The notes under the pieces: model-generated
Databases searched by the model: none
The model's input: only the letters and a program-made list of their open reading frames with translations
What the model was told of the DNA's origin: nothing
Assembly (NCBI RefSeq): GCF_950100655.1
Contig: NZ_CATNLY010000012.1
Location: 248,001 to 312,000, forward strand
Origin: Pleomorphomonas sp. T1.2MG-36
GTDB lineage: Bacteria; Pseudomonadota; Alphaproteobacteria; Rhizobiales; Pleomorphomonadaceae
Reading direction: 5' to 3'
Length of the DNA: 64,000 bases
Part shown: one piece after another, positions 28,363 to 39,400 of the stretch
Layout: each line of letters opens with the position of its first letter
How positions within the stretch are numbered: the first letter of the stretch is position 1
Program-made: the position numbers and the translations under genes

Positions 28363-29967
28363 TCAGGCGCCGGCGTGACCGTTCTTGAGGAGCTTGTAGG
28401 TGATCGAGTCGTCGAGGGCCTCGAACGAGGCTTCGACGATGTTCGCCGACACGCCCACCGTCGACCAGCGGCGGCCGCTCGCCCGGTCGAGGCTTTCGAT
28501 CAGCACGCGCGTCACGGCGCCGGTGCCGCCGTTGAGGATGCGCACCTTGTAGTCGACCAACTCCAGGGCGGCGATCTCCGCCTGATACTTGCCGATGTCC
28601 TTGCGCAGCGCCTGATCGAGGGCGTTGACCGGGCCGTTGCCCTCGGCCACCGACATAAGGACTTCGCCATCCACCTTCACCTTGACCACCGCCTCGGTGA
28701 CGACGACGCGCTCGCCGACGGCGTTGATCCGGCTCTCCACCATGGTGCGGTAGGAGATCACGTCGTAGAAATGCGGCACGTTGCCGAGGTGACGCAGTGC
28801 CAGAAGTTCGAAGGACGCGTCGGCCGCTTCGTAGGAATATCCCCGCGCCTCGCGCTCCTTGAGTTCGGACAGCAAGCCGGTCAACCGGCGATCGTCCTTG
28901 GCGTAGACGATGCCGAGCCGATCGAGTTCGGCGAAGAGATTTGAGCGGCCAGCCTGATCGGAGACCAGAAGGCGACGGCGATTGCCGACGCTATCGGGGC
29001 TGACGTGCTCGTAGGTGCGCGGGTCCTTCAGAATCGCCGACGCGTGGATGCCGGCCTTGGTGGCGAAGGCGGACAGGCCGACATAGGGCGCGTGCCGGTT
29101 GGGCGCGCGGTTGATGATCTCGTCGAATGCCCGCGACACCTGGGTCAGCGTTTTCAGTTGCTCTGCGGTCACGCCGGTATCGTAGCGGCTGGCGAACTCG
29201 TCCTTGAGGACCAGCGTCGGCAGGATGGTGGTGAGATTGGCGTTGCCGCAGCGTTCGCCGATGCCATTCAGCGTGCCCTGCACCTGCCGTACGCCGGCGC
29301 GAATGGCGGCGAGCGAGTTAGCCACGGCCTGCCCGGTGTCGTCATGGGCGTGGATGCCGAGATGATCGCCCGGTACCGATCGCACGACCGCCGTCACGAT
29401 TTCCGTCACGTCATGCGGCATGGAGCCGCCGTTGGTGTCGCACAGCACCACCCAGCGGGCGCCGGCTTCGAAGGCGGTTCTGGCGCAGGCGAGCGCATAG
29501 TCGGGATTGGCCTTGTAGCCATCGAAGAAATGCTCGCAATCGACGATGGCTTCCCGGCCGGCCTTCACCGCCGCCTCGACCGACTGGCGGATGCAGTCGA
29601 GATTGTCCTCCGGCGTCGTCTTCAAGGCGATGTCGACGTGATAGTCCCAAGACTTGGCGACGAAGGTCACCGCATCGACCGGCGCGGCAAGCAGCGCGGC
29701 GACACCGGGATCGTTGGAAAGCGACACGCCGGGGCGCTTGGTCATGCCGAAGGCGGCGAAACGCGCCTTCGTCACCCGCTTTTCGGAGAAAAAGGCGTCA
29801 TCGGTCGGGTTGGCGCCGGGATATCCGCCCTCGATGTAGGAAAAGCCCATCTCTTCAATGAGGCGCGCAACAATGATCTTCTCCTCGACGGAGAAGTCGA
29901 TGCCCGAAGTCTGGGCACCGTCGCGCAGCGTCGTATCGTAGAGATAAAGGCGGGCCTTGTCCGTCAT
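28363..29967 (-). CDS. cimA: (R)-citramalate synthase
   Basis: CimA condenses pyruvate and acetyl-CoA to citramalate, the entry to the threonine-independent route to isoleucine. The 534-residue protein has the HMGL-like TIM barrel: DTTLRDGAQTSGIDFS at residues 11-26 with the catalytic Arg-Asp, SYIEGGYPGANPTD, and the metal-binding HAHDDTG near 212. NGIGERCGNANL lies near 240. A LeuA-type allosteric dimer domain occupies about 400-520 (VVKVKVDGE, GNGPVNALDQAL). GGYPGANP separates CimA from 2-isopropylmalate synthase in my judgement. It is the last gene of the cysS-GFA-pip-cimA run. Confidence 0.93.
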   Translation of the reverse strand: MTDKARLYLYDTTLRDGAQTSGIDFSVEEKIIVARLIEEMGFSYIEGGYPGANPTDDAFFSEKRVTKARFAAFGMTKRPGVSLSNDPGVAALLAAPVDAVTFVAKSWDYHVDIALKTTPEDNLDCIRQSVEAAVKAGREAIVDCEHFFDGYKANPDYALACARTAFEAGARWVVLCDTNGGSMPHDVTEIVTAVVRSVPGDHLGIHAHDDTGQAVANSLAAIRAGVRQVQGTLNGIGERCGNANLTTILPTLVLKDEFASRYDTGVTAEQLKTLTQVSRAFDEIINRAPNRHAPYVGLSAFATKAGIHASAILKDPRTYEHVSPDSVGNRRRLLVSDQAGRSNLFAELDRLGIVYAKDDRRLTGLLSELKEREARGYSYEAADASFELLALRHLGNVPHFYDVISYRTMVESRINAVGERVVVTEAVVKVKVDGEVLMSVAEGNGPVNALDQALRKDIGKYQAEIAALELVDYKVRILNGGTGAVTRVLIESLDRASGRRWSTVGVSANIVEASFEALDDSITYKLLKNGHAGA

Positions 29968-30030
29968 GATTGCGAACTCGTTTTCGGAACTGGCGAACGG
30001 CTCTCGTTCGCCTTCGGGGCTTCGGTCAGC

Positions 30031-30984
<954 letters not shown>

Positions 30985-31464
30985 TCAGGCTTTCGGCAGC
31001 GGCCAGACGGCGGTGTCGTGGTCGGGATGCTGGTTGGAAACGACATCGGCGACGAACTCGGCGCCTTCGAAGCCCTCGTCGGTACGAACGCGTTTCAAAG
31101 AAGCGAGGCCTTCGGTGAAGGGAAGTTCGGCCTCGACGCCATATTGGACGGTCGGCGGCAGAGCCGCCGGATCGTCGAAGGCGCCGGCGGCGATCGACGG
31201 CTCATAGCCGTCGGCCTCGTAGGTCAGCGGCGTGCCGCAATCGGCGCAGAAGGCGCGCGAGACGTGGTTGGACGAGCGATAGAGCTTGCGATTCCCGCGC
31301 GTCCATCTGACACCGCCTATCTCGAAAGCCACGAATGGCGCGAAATAATTGCCGACAGCTTTCTGGCACATGCGGCAATGGCAGATCGATACGGAAGAAA
31401 CCTTGTCGGTGTCGCAGGAAAAACGGATGGCGCCACACTGGCAACCGCCGGTCAGAATGGTCAT
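30985..31464 (-). CDS. GFA (glutathione-dependent formaldehyde-activating-like/CENP-V) family zinc protein
   Basis: This 159-residue protein has the zinc-binding cysteines of the Mss4-like GFA fold: C8-x-C10 (GGCQCGAI), C28-x-C30-x2-C33 (SICHCRMCQ) and C73-x2-C76 (AFCADCGTP). The family is named after a formaldehyde-activating enzyme, but most members have no proven activity, so the substrate is open. It lies 28 bp after cysS and 3 bp before pip on the same strand. Confidence 0.88.
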   Translation of the reverse strand: MTILTGGCQCGAIRFSCDTDKVSSVSICHCRMCQKAVGNYFAPFVAFEIGGVRWTRGNRKLYRSSNHVSRAFCADCGTPLTYEADGYEPSIAAGAFDDPAALPPTVQYGVEAELPFTEGLASLKRVRTDEGFEGAEFVADVVSNQHPDHDTAVWPLPKA

Positions 31465-31492
31465 GGCGTTTCCTCCCGATGCTATGAAAAGC

Positions 31493-32878
31493 CTACCTCT
31501 TCAGGTCCCAACTGGTCTCGATCTCGCCGGTGTCCTTGTTCTTGCCGTCCATCAGCACCACGCCCATGGCGACGAGCTCATCGCGAATGCGGTCGCTCTC
31601 GGCGAAGTTCCTCGCCTTGCGCGCCTCGATACGGGCAGCGACCAGCGCCCTCACCTTGGCTTCGTCGATATCGGCCGCCGGACGGTGCGACGCCCAGTCC
31701 GAAGCGCTCTCACTTAGGAAGCCGAGAAGCCGCAAGGAGGCCGAGAGCGTCGCGGCATCGCCCTTGATAGCGTGCAGCTCGGCGATCGCCTTTGCCGTAT
31801 TGAGATCGTCGGACAACGCCTCGATCAGTCCTTCGGAGGGCTGGCCCGGCGCTACGTCGGCGGCGATGGCGTACCATTCGTCAAGAGTCTTCCAGCCTTC
31901 CTCAAGCCCCTTGACCGTGAAGTCGATCGGCTGGCGATAGTGCGTCTTCAGCATGTTGAAGCGCAGAACTTCGCCCGGCCAGTCGTCGAGCAGTTCGCGG
32001 ATGGTGAAGAAGTTGCCCAGCGACTTCGACATCTTCTCGCCTTCGACCTGCAGGAAGCCGTTGTGCATGAAGACGTTGGCCATCACGTCCTTGTGGAAGG
32101 CGCACCGCGACTGGGCGACTTCGTTCTCATGGTGCGGGAAGACGAGATCGACGCCACCGCCGTGAATGTCGAACGTTTCGCCGAGATGCTTCCAGCTCAT
32201 GGCCGAGCATTCGATATGCCAGCCGGGGCGTCCCCTGCCCCACGGACTGTCCCAACCGGGCTCTTCGTTCGACGACGGCTTCCACAGAACGAAATCCATC
32301 GGGTCGCGCTTGTAGGGTGCGACTTCGACGCGGGCGCCGGCCATCATGTCGTCGAGCGAACGGCGGGCAAGCGTGCCGTAGTCCGGCATGGCCGGCACGT
32401 GGAACAGCGCGTGGCCCTCGGCGACATAGGCGAAACCACCGGCGATCAGCCGCTCGATGATGGCGATCATCTCGGCGATGTGCTCGGTGGCGCGCGGCGT
32501 CACCGTCGGCTTGAGGCAGCCGAGTTCGGACACGTCCTTTTCGAACTGGGCGTAGGTCTTCTCGGTGAGGTCGCGGATCGCCTCGACGGGCGCCACGCCG
32601 GGATAATCGCGGGCGGCCCGGGCATTGATCTTGTCGTCGACGTCGGTGATGTTGCGAACGTAGGTGACGTGCGCTTCGCCATAGAGGTGGCGCAGCAGAC
32701 GGTAGAGCACGTCGAAGACGATCACCGGCCGGGCGTTGCCGATATGGGCGAAGTCGTAGACGGTGGGGCCGCAGACGTACATGCGGACGTTGCCGGCGTC
32801 GATCGGAGCGAAATCGTCCTTGCCACGCGTCAGCGTGTTGTAGAGCCTGAGTGCCAAAAGCCCGTCTCCCCTTGCCAT
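31493..32878 (-). CDS. cysS: Cysteinyl-tRNA synthetase
   Basis: This class I synthetase charges tRNA-Cys. It has the zinc Cys in [10 protein letters not shown] near residue 35, the HIGH-equivalent HIGN in [11 protein letters not shown], zinc ligands in [14 protein letters not shown] and [15 protein letters not shown], and [11 protein letters not shown] near 265. Full length is 461 residues from ATG 32876-32878. That ATG has no Shine-Dalgarno sequence, whereas AAGGGGAG inside the frame sits eight or nine bases before an in-frame TTG (32855-32857), which would give [12 protein letters not shown]. The true start may be that TTG. It heads the cysS-GFA-pip-cimA cluster. Confidence 0.94.
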   Translation of the reverse strand: MARGDGLLALRLYNTLTRGKDDFAPIDAGNVRMYVCGPTVYDFAHIGNARPVIVFDVLYRLLRHLYGEAHVTYVRNITDVDDKINARAARDYPGVAPVEAIRDLTEKTYAQFEKDVSELGCLKPTVTPRATEHIAEMIAIIERLIAGGFAYVAEGHALFHVPAMPDYGTLARRSLDDMMAGARVEVAPYKRDPMDFVLWKPSSNEEPGWDSPWGRGRPGWHIECSAMSWKHLGETFDIHGGGVDLVFPHHENEVAQSRCAFHKDVMANVFMHNGFLQVEGEKMSKSLGNFFTIRELLDDWPGEVLRFNMLKTHYRQPIDFTVKGLEEGWKTLDEWYAIAADVAPGQPSEGLIEALSDDLNTAKAIAELHAIKGDAATLSASLRLLGFLSESASDWASHRPAADIDEAKVRALVAARIEARKARNFAESDRIRDELVAMGVVLMDGKNKDTGEIETSWDLKR

Positions 32879-33080
32879 GGAACGCGCAAACGCGAGTTAC
32901 CGCCGGGCCGGCCGGGGGAAGCCATCATCCGTTCTGGTCTTCGGAAAGATCGTGACGGGGACATCCGCGGCCGGCGTGAAGCTCAGCCACAAATAATGCT
33001 AGCGGTAATGGTGATGCGCGCGTCCCGAAACATGGTCGCCGATATGCCGTGAAACGCGGTTCGCCGTCAAGGGAAGCCAT

Positions 33081-33114
33081 AAAAAAACGCCGTCCTGCTG
33101 GGGGACGGCGTGTT
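33081..33114 (-). terminator. Terminator after creA
   Basis: ACGCCGTCC (33087-33095) pairs with GGACGGCGT (33103-33111). The minus-strand transcript continues into TTTTTT. It lies 24 bp beyond the CreA stop. Confidence 0.88.
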
Positions 33115-33137
33115 TTCGAACAGCATTGGGCGTCGGC

Positions 33138-33689
33138 TTATTTCAGCCAGTCGCCGCACTTCAGCGCCGGCGCATCGCCCCAAGGCATGATAGGCACGGT
33201 GGAGGTCGAATTCTTCGGACTGCCCTCGATCAGCTTGTCGGAATAGACAAGATAGACCAGAACGTTGCGCTTCGCATCGCAGCCACGGACGATCTGCATC
33301 TTCTTGAAGAACAGCGAGCGGCTCTGGCGATACATATCCTCGCCCTGCTCGAACTTCTCCTTAAAGCTGATCGGGCCGACCTGACGACAGGCAAGCGAGA
33401 TGTCCGATGTTTCCTCGGCAACGCCGAACATGCCGGAGACGCCGCCTTTTTCCGGCAGCGTGAAATGACAGGCGACGCCGTCCACCACGGGGTCGTCGAT
33501 GGCGTAGACCGCGAGCTTGTGATCGGGCGTCAGGAAATGCCAGACCGTCGATCGCTTGAAGATCAGGTCGGGATCGTCGGACGCCGACGCGAGGGACGGA
33601 ACGACAGCGGCAAGACCGAGGGCCACGAGGCCCAAAAGCGACTTCACGACATCACGCATTTTCTGGGGCATCCCGACGTTCAGCGGCAT
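33138..33689 (-). CDS. creA: CreA family periplasmic protein
   Basis: This exported protein of about 183 residues has a signal peptide (MRDVVKSLLGLVALGLAAVV with cleavage near ASA-SDD). The mature domain is typical of CreA: KRSTVWHFLTPDHKLAVYAIDDP, VACHFTLPEKGG, DISLACRQVGPISF, RSLFFKKMQIVRGCD and LVYLVYSDKLIEGSPKNS. The function of CreA is unknown. Three in-frame ATGs compete (33687-33689, 33669-33671, 33657-33659), and none has a clear ribosome binding site. The last fits the signal peptide best, and I give the longest plausible form. Confidence 0.85.
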   Translation of the reverse strand: MPLNVGMPQKMRDVVKSLLGLVALGLAAVVPSLASASDDPDLIFKRSTVWHFLTPDHKLAVYAIDDPVVDGVACHFTLPEKGGVSGMFGVAEETSDISLACRQVGPISFKEKFEQGEDMYRQSRSLFFKKMQIVRGCDAKRNVLVYLVYSDKLIEGSPKNSTSTVPIMPWGDAPALKCGDWLK

Positions 33690-33749
33690 GGTCTGGCTTC
33701 GGCCGCCATGCAGGTCATATAAGCGCCCGTTGCGGCCGGCCAAGGCCGT

Positions 33750-34547
33750 TCAGCGAAAGACGTCCTTGCCGAGCGCGGCTTCGGCCGCGGCTTGAAGGGC
33801 ATGCCCCAGCACGACATATCCCGCCGTCGAGAAGTGGAGATTGTCGTCGGCGTAATTGACGCAGGAAAGCCTCGCCGAAGCGTCGCTGTCGGCGGCTCGC
33901 GACTTTCGATATTGCCCGCAGGTGAAGGCGTCGTCGTCGATCGTCACGGCATGTACGTCAGGCAGGCGGCGGCCGAGAGCGGAGATGGCTTCGTTCACCT
34001 CCAGACGCCGATCGTCGAGAGCGCGGAAGTCGCCGCCGCGCGGCGGAATGGTCAGCACGAGAACGGGCGTCTTCGGCCACAGCGTCCGGAGCCGTTCGAC
34101 GATCGTCTCGATGCCGGTCGCCACGGCGCAGGCGGGCGTGCCCGCAGCGAGATCGTTGGTGCCGATCAGAAGTGCGACCGCCGAAGGGCGAAGCGGGGAA
34201 AGGTCGGTGTTCTCCAACCGCCACAGCACGCTCGGCACCCGGTCGCCGCCCACCGCGAAATCATAGATCGACGTCGAGGGGAAGGCCGCCGGCAGGTCCG
34301 TGCGCCAGCCCGCGAACAACGAATCGCCGATCAGAACGACGTCGGCCCGTTCGGGACGGGCTGCCTGGACCTTCACGGTCTCCTTGAGGCTCGCGTAGAT
34401 CAGCGTCCGCTGCGGCGTCACGGTGAGATCGATGGCAAGCGGGTCGCACCCCACCTCGTCCGCCCGAGCTTCGGGGCAAGCGAGAAGGCAGAGAACGACA
34501 GGCAGGCAAAGCCACCCCCACAACGCGCCTCCGCTTCGCCTGACCAT
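33750..34547 (-). CDS. Exported SGNH/GDSL-type hydrolase
   Basis: This 265-residue protein has an N-terminal signal peptide (WGWLCLPVVLCLLACPEARA). The SGNH catalytic blocks are present: the Ser in VLIGDSLFAGW near residue 71, Gly in AVGGDRVPS, Asn in LIGTNDLAAG near 125, and Asp-His in DDNLHFSTAGY near 240. The family contains esterases, lipases and O-acetylesterases acting on envelope polymers; the substrate is not known. It follows gltX by 7 bp on the same strand, so the two are probably cotranscribed despite unrelated roles. Confidence 0.85.
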   Translation of the reverse strand: MVRRSGGALWGWLCLPVVLCLLACPEARADEVGCDPLAIDLTVTPQRTLIYASLKETVKVQAARPERADVVLIGDSLFAGWRTDLPAAFPSTSIYDFAVGGDRVPSVLWRLENTDLSPLRPSAVALLIGTNDLAAGTPACAVATGIETIVERLRTLWPKTPVLVLTIPPRGGDFRALDDRRLEVNEAISALGRRLPDVHAVTIDDDAFTCGQYRKSRAADSDASARLSCVNYADDNLHFSTAGYVVLGHALQAAAEAALGKDVFR

Positions 34548-34554
34548 GTGACGC

Positions 34555-35931
34555 TCAGCCTCCGATCGCGGCGGAAAGGCGATCCTTCACGGCCTGGGCG
34601 CCAATCAGCGGCAGGAGCGGCGCCAGCTCCGGCCCGTGGTCCAAGCCGGTCAGCGCCTTGCGTAGCGGAAGGAACAGCTCGCGCCCCTTGCGGCCGGTCT
34701 TCGCCTTCAACGCCGACGTCCATTCGCGGAAGCTATCGTCGGTCCATGGTTCCGGTGGCAGGACATCGCGCGCGACTTCAAGGAAATCGCGGTCGGCCTC
34801 GTCGACCAAGGGCGCCACCGGCCCCGTGATCAGCTTCCACCATTCGGCGGCGTCGGCAAGGCGCGTGCAGTTGCCCTTCACCGCCTGCCAGAAGGCCGGG
34901 TGAGCGGGAATGCCGAGGTCGGTCAGCCGCTTCCTGACGGTGGCAAAGTCCAGGCCGTGGACGATGCGGGCATTCAGCGTCTTGAGCTCGCTGGGGTCGA
35001 AGCGGGCCGACGAACGGGATACGGCGGCGAGGTCGAAGTCCGCCGCGAGGTCCGCCAGCGATCCTACCTTCTCCACGGCGTGCGAGGTCCCGACGTTGAC
35101 CGCGAGCGAAGCCACCGCTTCCGGCTCGTAGCCCTCGGCACGCAGGGTGCGAAGCGACAGCGATCCGGTGCGCTTGGAGAACCCCTCGCCAGTGGCGTCG
35201 GTCAGCAGGTTATGGTGGGCGAATATCGGCACGGCGCCGTCCAACGCCTCGAACAGGGCAATCTGAACGCCGGTGTTGGTGATGTGGTCGCCGCCACGAA
35301 TGATGTGAGTCACGGAGGTGTCGATGTCGTCGACCACCGAGGTCAGCGTATAGAGATAGGTGCCGTCCTCGCGGATCAGCACGGGATCGGACAGCGACGC
35401 GAGATCGACCGTCTCCTCGCCCCGGCAGAGGTCCTGCCAATGCACGACGTGGCGGCTCGGCGCCAGCGGATCGCCGTCGAAATTGGGCAGCAGGAAGCGC
35501 CAGTGCGGCCGTCGCCCCTCCCCTTCGAGACGGGCGCGGTCCGCGTCGGTCAGCCTCAACGCTGCCCGGTCGTAGATCGGCGGCAAGTGGCGGGCCAGCC
35601 GGCGTTTGCGGGCATACTCCAGCTCCTCGGCGGTCTCGTAGCAGGGATAGAGCAAGCCCTTGGCAACGAGATCGGCCTTGGCCGCCTGGTAACGGTCGAG
35701 CCGATCGGACTGGCGGAAAGACGCGTGCGGCCGGATGCCGAGCCAGGAAAGATCGGCCGCGATGTTGGCCGCGTATTCCTCCGTCGACCTGACACGGTCG
35801 GTATCGTCGAAGCGAAGGATGAAGTGGCCACCGGTTTTCAGCGCGAACAGCCAGTTGAACAGCGCCGGCCGGGCGTTGCCGATATGGATGTTGCCGGTCG
35901 GAGACGGAGCGAAGCGTACGACGGTGTTCAT
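34555..35931 (-). CDS. gltX: Glutamyl-tRNA synthetase (short GltX2-like form)
   Basis: This class I synthetase attaches glutamate to tRNA-Glu (and possibly tRNA-Gln where GatCAB is used). The HIGH-equivalent is [10 protein letters not shown] at residues 9-18, with FDDTDRVRS near 41, [18 protein letters not shown] near 200, and the KMSKS-equivalent FSKRTGSLS near 248. The 458-residue length corresponds to the shorter of the two GluRS commonly found in alphaproteobacteria, so a second gltX may exist elsewhere. I use the ATG at 35929-35931 ([13 protein letters not shown]); an upstream in-frame start adds eight residues. Confidence 0.94.
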   Translation of the reverse strand: MNTVVRFAPSPTGNIHIGNARPALFNWLFALKTGGHFILRFDDTDRVRSTEEYAANIAADLSWLGIRPHASFRQSDRLDRYQAAKADLVAKGLLYPCYETAEELEYARKRRLARHLPPIYDRAALRLTDADRARLEGEGRRPHWRFLLPNFDGDPLAPSRHVVHWQDLCRGEETVDLASLSDPVLIREDGTYLYTLTSVVDDIDTSVTHIIRGGDHITNTGVQIALFEALDGAVPIFAHHNLLTDATGEGFSKRTGSLSLRTLRAEGYEPEAVASLAVNVGTSHAVEKVGSLADLAADFDLAAVSRSSARFDPSELKTLNARIVHGLDFATVRKRLTDLGIPAHPAFWQAVKGNCTRLADAAEWWKLITGPVAPLVDEADRDFLEVARDVLPPEPWTDDSFREWTSALKAKTGRKGRELFLPLRKALTGLDHGPELAPLLPLIGAQAVKDRLSAAIGG

Positions 35932-36016
35932 GTGCGTGGTTCTAGCCGAGACCATGAGCGAATGTCAGAGGTCTTTTCGGGAGATGAACAGATGGAGTGG
36001 GCCATCGTTGCCTTCT

Positions 36017-36469
36017 TCATGCCTTGCGCACCCATCGTGCGTCGCCATCCTGTTGCCAGTAGGTGACATCCGTGCCTCGATCCTTGAGCGTCTTCCACGC
36101 GGTCCTGGCTTCGATGCGCGCGGTCTCGTCGGTGCCATCGAAGATCAGCACAAGGCGCTCGTAATGCCCGGTATCCTCGGGCAGAGGCGCACGGTCGACC
36201 AGGAAGCGGACCGTGGCGCCGTTGGGCGTCTCCGGACCGGCGGCAAGGTAGACCGGCTGCAATGCCGAATGACCGTCCGCGGCGGTGCCGTGCGGCAGGA
36301 ACGCGGCATCGTCGAAGGTCCAAAGGTGACTGTCGAGAGCGGCGAGTCGCTCCTGCGTGCCGGCTTCCACCACCACGCGCCAGCCGCGCTCGACCGACTT
36401 CTGCAGGAGAACCGGCAGAACCCGCTCGAGCGGCTGGCCGTCAAGGTGGTAGAAGAGGGCTTCGGTCAT
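36017..36469 (-). CDS. holC: DNA polymerase III chi subunit
   Basis: HolC links the clamp loader to single-stranded-DNA binding protein during replication. The 150-residue protein has the family opening EALFYHLDGQPLERVLPVLLQKSVERG, LDSHLWTFDDAAFLPHG near residue 45, PVYLAAG and RLVLIFDG near 105. It lies 55 bp downstream of pepA on the same strand, the pepA-holC order widespread in proteobacteria. Confidence 0.92.
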   Translation of the reverse strand: MTEALFYHLDGQPLERVLPVLLQKSVERGWRVVVEAGTQERLAALDSHLWTFDDAAFLPHGTAADGHSALQPVYLAAGPETPNGATVRFLVDRAPLPEDTGHYERLVLIFDGTDETARIEARTAWKTLKDRGTDVTYWQQDGDARWVRKA

Positions 36470-36524
36470 CGATCATTTCGCCCAACAAGCGGCAGAGGCC
36501 GGCGCATGGCGCCTGCCATCTTCC

Positions 36525-38018
36525 TCAACCTTCGAAGCGGGTGCGGACCAGACGGTCGAGCAAACGCACGCCGTAACCCGACGCCCAGGCGCGATTGATG
36601 TCGGTTTCGGGACTGGACATGGCGGTACCCGCGATATCGAGGTGCGCCCAGGGCGTCTCGCCGACGAAGCGCTTCAGGAACTGCGCCGCCGTGATCGAAC
36701 CCGCGCTGCGGCCGCCGGAGTTCTTCATGTCGGCGAAGCGGCTGTCGATCAGCTTGTCGTATTCCGGCCCCATCGGCATGCGCCACAGGCGCTCGCCGGT
36801 ATCCTCGCCAGCCTTGACGAGTTCGCCGGCCAACTGGTCGTCGTTGGAGAACAGACCGGCCATCTGCGAACCGAGCGCCACCCCGATGGCGCCGGTGAGC
36901 GTGGCGAGATTGATCATGAAGACCGGCTTGAAGCGGTCGGCCGCGTAGGTCAGCACGTCGGCAAGGACGAGGCGCCCCTCGGCATCGGTGTTGACCACCT
37001 CGATGGTCTGCCCCGACAGCGAGGTCAGAATGTCGCCGGGTCGATAGGAACCGCCGTCGGGCATGTTCTCGACGATGCCGAGAAGACCGATAGCGTTGAC
37101 CTTCGCCTTGCGCCCCGCCAGCGCGCGGAACAGACCCGTGACGGCAGCCGCGCCGCCCATGTCGGCTTTCATGTCCTCCATGCCGGCCGCCGGCTTGATG
37201 GAGATGCCGCCCGAATCGAAGACGAGTCCCTTGCCGATGAACACGGCCGGGCGATCGCCATCCTTGCCGCCGTTCCACTTCATGACGACGACGCGCGGCG
37301 GCCGGACGGAGCCCTGGGCCACGGCGAGCAGAGCACCCATGCCGATCTTGCGCAGGTCCTTTTCGCCGAGGACCTCGACCTCGACGCCCAGCTTCTTCAG
37401 CTTCTCGGCCTCGGCGGCAAACTCCTGCGGTCCGAGCGCGTTCGGCGCCTCGTGGACGAGATCGCGGGCGATCACTACGCCATCGGCCACCGGCTCGACC
37501 TCGGCCCAGGCCTTCTTGAGCTTGCCGGAGTGCTCGGCGACGACGGTGACGGCAACGGGGCCGGTCGCCTCGTCCTTCTTCGCCGTCTTGTACTTGTCGA
37601 ACTCGTAGGCGCGCAGGCGAAGCCCCAGCAGGAACTCGGCGCCCAGCTCGGGGCTGAGCGGTCCGCCGGAGGTTTCGAGGACCACCGTCGCGGCCTTGAC
37701 CTTGAGTTCCTTCAGCTTGCCGTAGACTTGGCCTCCAAGCTTCAGCGCGGCCTTGTCATCGAATTCGGCCGCCGCCCCGACGCCGGCCAGAATCAGCCGG
37801 CCGGCCGAGAGACCGGCTGGAGCGAGGATATCAAGAAAGGAGCCGGGCTTGCCCGAAAAGCCGGTGGCCGCCACGGCTCGCTCGAACCCTCCGGTCGTCT
37901 GGCCGATCAAGGCGTTCCCAGTGGCGCCGGCCCTGTTGTCCGGATCGACGAGAATGACCACTACCGGGGCATCGGCCTCGAGCGTCTTGGAAAAGGAAAG
38001 AGAGGGAGCAGCCGCCAT
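36525..38018 (-). CDS. pepA: Leucyl aminopeptidase (M17)
   Basis: This 497-residue cytosolic metallopeptidase removes N-terminal residues, often leucine, and works as a hexamer. The M17 signature [14 protein letters not shown] is near residue 340. Metal ligands lie in [18 protein letters not shown] near 255 and [11 protein letters not shown]. The C-terminus [18 protein letters not shown] is typical. AGGAAGAAATC before the ATG at 38016-38018 fixes the start. In E. coli PepA also binds DNA (XerA); nothing here tests that. It is transcribed with holC. Confidence 0.94.
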   Translation of the reverse strand: MAAAPSLSFSKTLEADAPVVVILVDPDNRAGATGNALIGQTTGGFERAVAATGFSGKPGSFLDILAPAGLSAGRLILAGVGAAAEFDDKAALKLGGQVYGKLKELKVKAATVVLETSGGPLSPELGAEFLLGLRLRAYEFDKYKTAKKDEATGPVAVTVVAEHSGKLKKAWAEVEPVADGVVIARDLVHEAPNALGPQEFAAEAEKLKKLGVEVEVLGEKDLRKIGMGALLAVAQGSVRPPRVVVMKWNGGKDGDRPAVFIGKGLVFDSGGISIKPAAGMEDMKADMGGAAAVTGLFRALAGRKAKVNAIGLLGIVENMPDGGSYRPGDILTSLSGQTIEVVNTDAEGRLVLADVLTYAADRFKPVFMINLATLTGAIGVALGSQMAGLFSNDDQLAGELVKAGEDTGERLWRMPMGPEYDKLIDSRFADMKNSGGRSAGSITAAQFLKRFVGETPWAHLDIAGTAMSSPETDINRAWASGYGVRLLDRLVRTRFEG

Positions 38019-38248
38019 GATTTCTTCCTGATTGCCGGGCACCCATCAGCGAGCGCGATCCGGACATGCCGGCCGAATGTGGCGCTTGATGGGAGAGAGA
38101 GCAAGACTGGAGTTCAATCCCACTTAGCCACCACCGGCAGGTGCGGGACGACGGACCCGAAAATTTACCCTTTTCGGGAAGGAAGAATTCACTATAGGGC
38201 TGCTAGCCTCGGCTGTCCTGCCCTCGGCAGGCTCGACATGGGTTCACG

Positions 38249-39400
38249 ATGCGGCGTTTCGGTACCTACCTTTTTTCGCGAACGCTCTACGCCTTCATCG
38301 GCGTGCTGATGACGCTCGCCGGTATCGCATGGGTGACGCAGGCGCTGCGCCGGTTCGATCTGGTCACCGCCAAGGGACAGGCAATCGCCGTCTATCTCGG
38401 CCTCACCATGCTCTCGATGCCGCGCGTCCTCGGGGTTGTCGCTCCCTTCGCGCTCGTCGTGGCTCTCGTCCTGGTGCTGCAGCGGCTTCAGGCGGACAGC
38501 GGCATCGTCGCGATCACCGCTGCCGGCGTATCGCAACGGCGCTTCGCCCTGCCCTTCGTCGGTGCTGCGCTGACGGTCTCCGTTTTCATCGCCACCCTCG
38601 CCTTCTGGCTCAACCCCACCGCCTCGCGATCTGTCTCCGACATGATGCAGACGGTGCGGGCGGATATCGTCGCCAACGTCATCCAGCCCGGCCGCTTCAC
38701 CCAGGTCGACGCCGGCCTGACCTTCCACATCCGCAATCGTGACGGAGACGGATCGCTGCTCGATCTGTTCATCGTCGACGACCGCAGCCCCGAGTTCTCC
38801 TACACCTACTCTGCCAAGCGCGGCCGCGTTGCCGAGGTCATGGGGCGGTCCATGATCGTGATGGAACAGGGAACCGTCGAACGGAAGGCGAAGGACAGCG
38901 GGGCCAATACCTTCGTAACCTTCGGTTCCTACGCCTTCGACCTCAGCCAGCTCACATCGAAGGCCGGCAACGACAGTTACGGCCTGTCGGAGCGGACGCT
39001 TGGCGAACTGTTCGACATGCGCAAGACGGACGACGACCCGGGTATCATGCCCGAAATCATGAACCGCATCGCCGAGCCGATCTATCCGTTGGCGCAGACG
39101 CTCGCCGTATTTCTCTTCCTCGGCTTTCCGACCAGCAATCGCCGCGGCCAGACGCTGCCCGTGACCATGGCCATCATCGTCGGCTCGCTGGTCCGCGTGC
39201 TCGGTTTTGCCGTCATGGGCATCTCCAAGGGGGCACCGGAGATTTCCTTCATGGCCGTCGTCGCCCCGACGCTGCTGATGTCGGTCTTCGCCGCCATGAT
39301 CATCGTCGGCGTCCATCCGGTGGTTTCCACCAGCTTTGCCGACAAGCTGATCGATCGCCTGAGACGGGCGATGGCCGGCAGACAGGAGGCCGCTCGATGA
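38249..39400 (+). CDS. lptF: LPS export ABC transporter permease LptF
   Basis: LptF forms, with LptG and LptB, the inner-membrane ABC extractor that lifts LPS onto the periplasmic Lpt bridge. The 383-residue protein begins MRRFGTYLFSRTLYAFIGVLM. It has transmembrane helices near residues 12-32, 50-75 and 95-115, a periplasmic jellyroll domain (about 130-265), and three C-terminal helices from about 275. It diverges from pepA across 230 bp. It overlaps lptG by ATGA. Confidence 0.94.
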   Translation: MRRFGTYLFSRTLYAFIGVLMTLAGIAWVTQALRRFDLVTAKGQAIAVYLGLTMLSMPRVLGVVAPFALVVALVLVLQRLQADSGIVAITAAGVSQRRFALPFVGAALTVSVFIATLAFWLNPTASRSVSDMMQTVRADIVANVIQPGRFTQVDAGLTFHIRNRDGDGSLLDLFIVDDRSPEFSYTYSAKRGRVAEVMGRSMIVMEQGTVERKAKDSGANTFVTFGSYAFDLSQLTSKAGNDSYGLSERTLGELFDMRKTDDDPGIMPEIMNRIAEPIYPLAQTLAVFLFLGFPTSNRRGQTLPVTMAIIVGSLVRVLGFAVMGISKGAPEISFMAVVAPTLLMSVFAAMIIVGVHPVVSTSFADKLIDRLRRAMAGRQEAAR

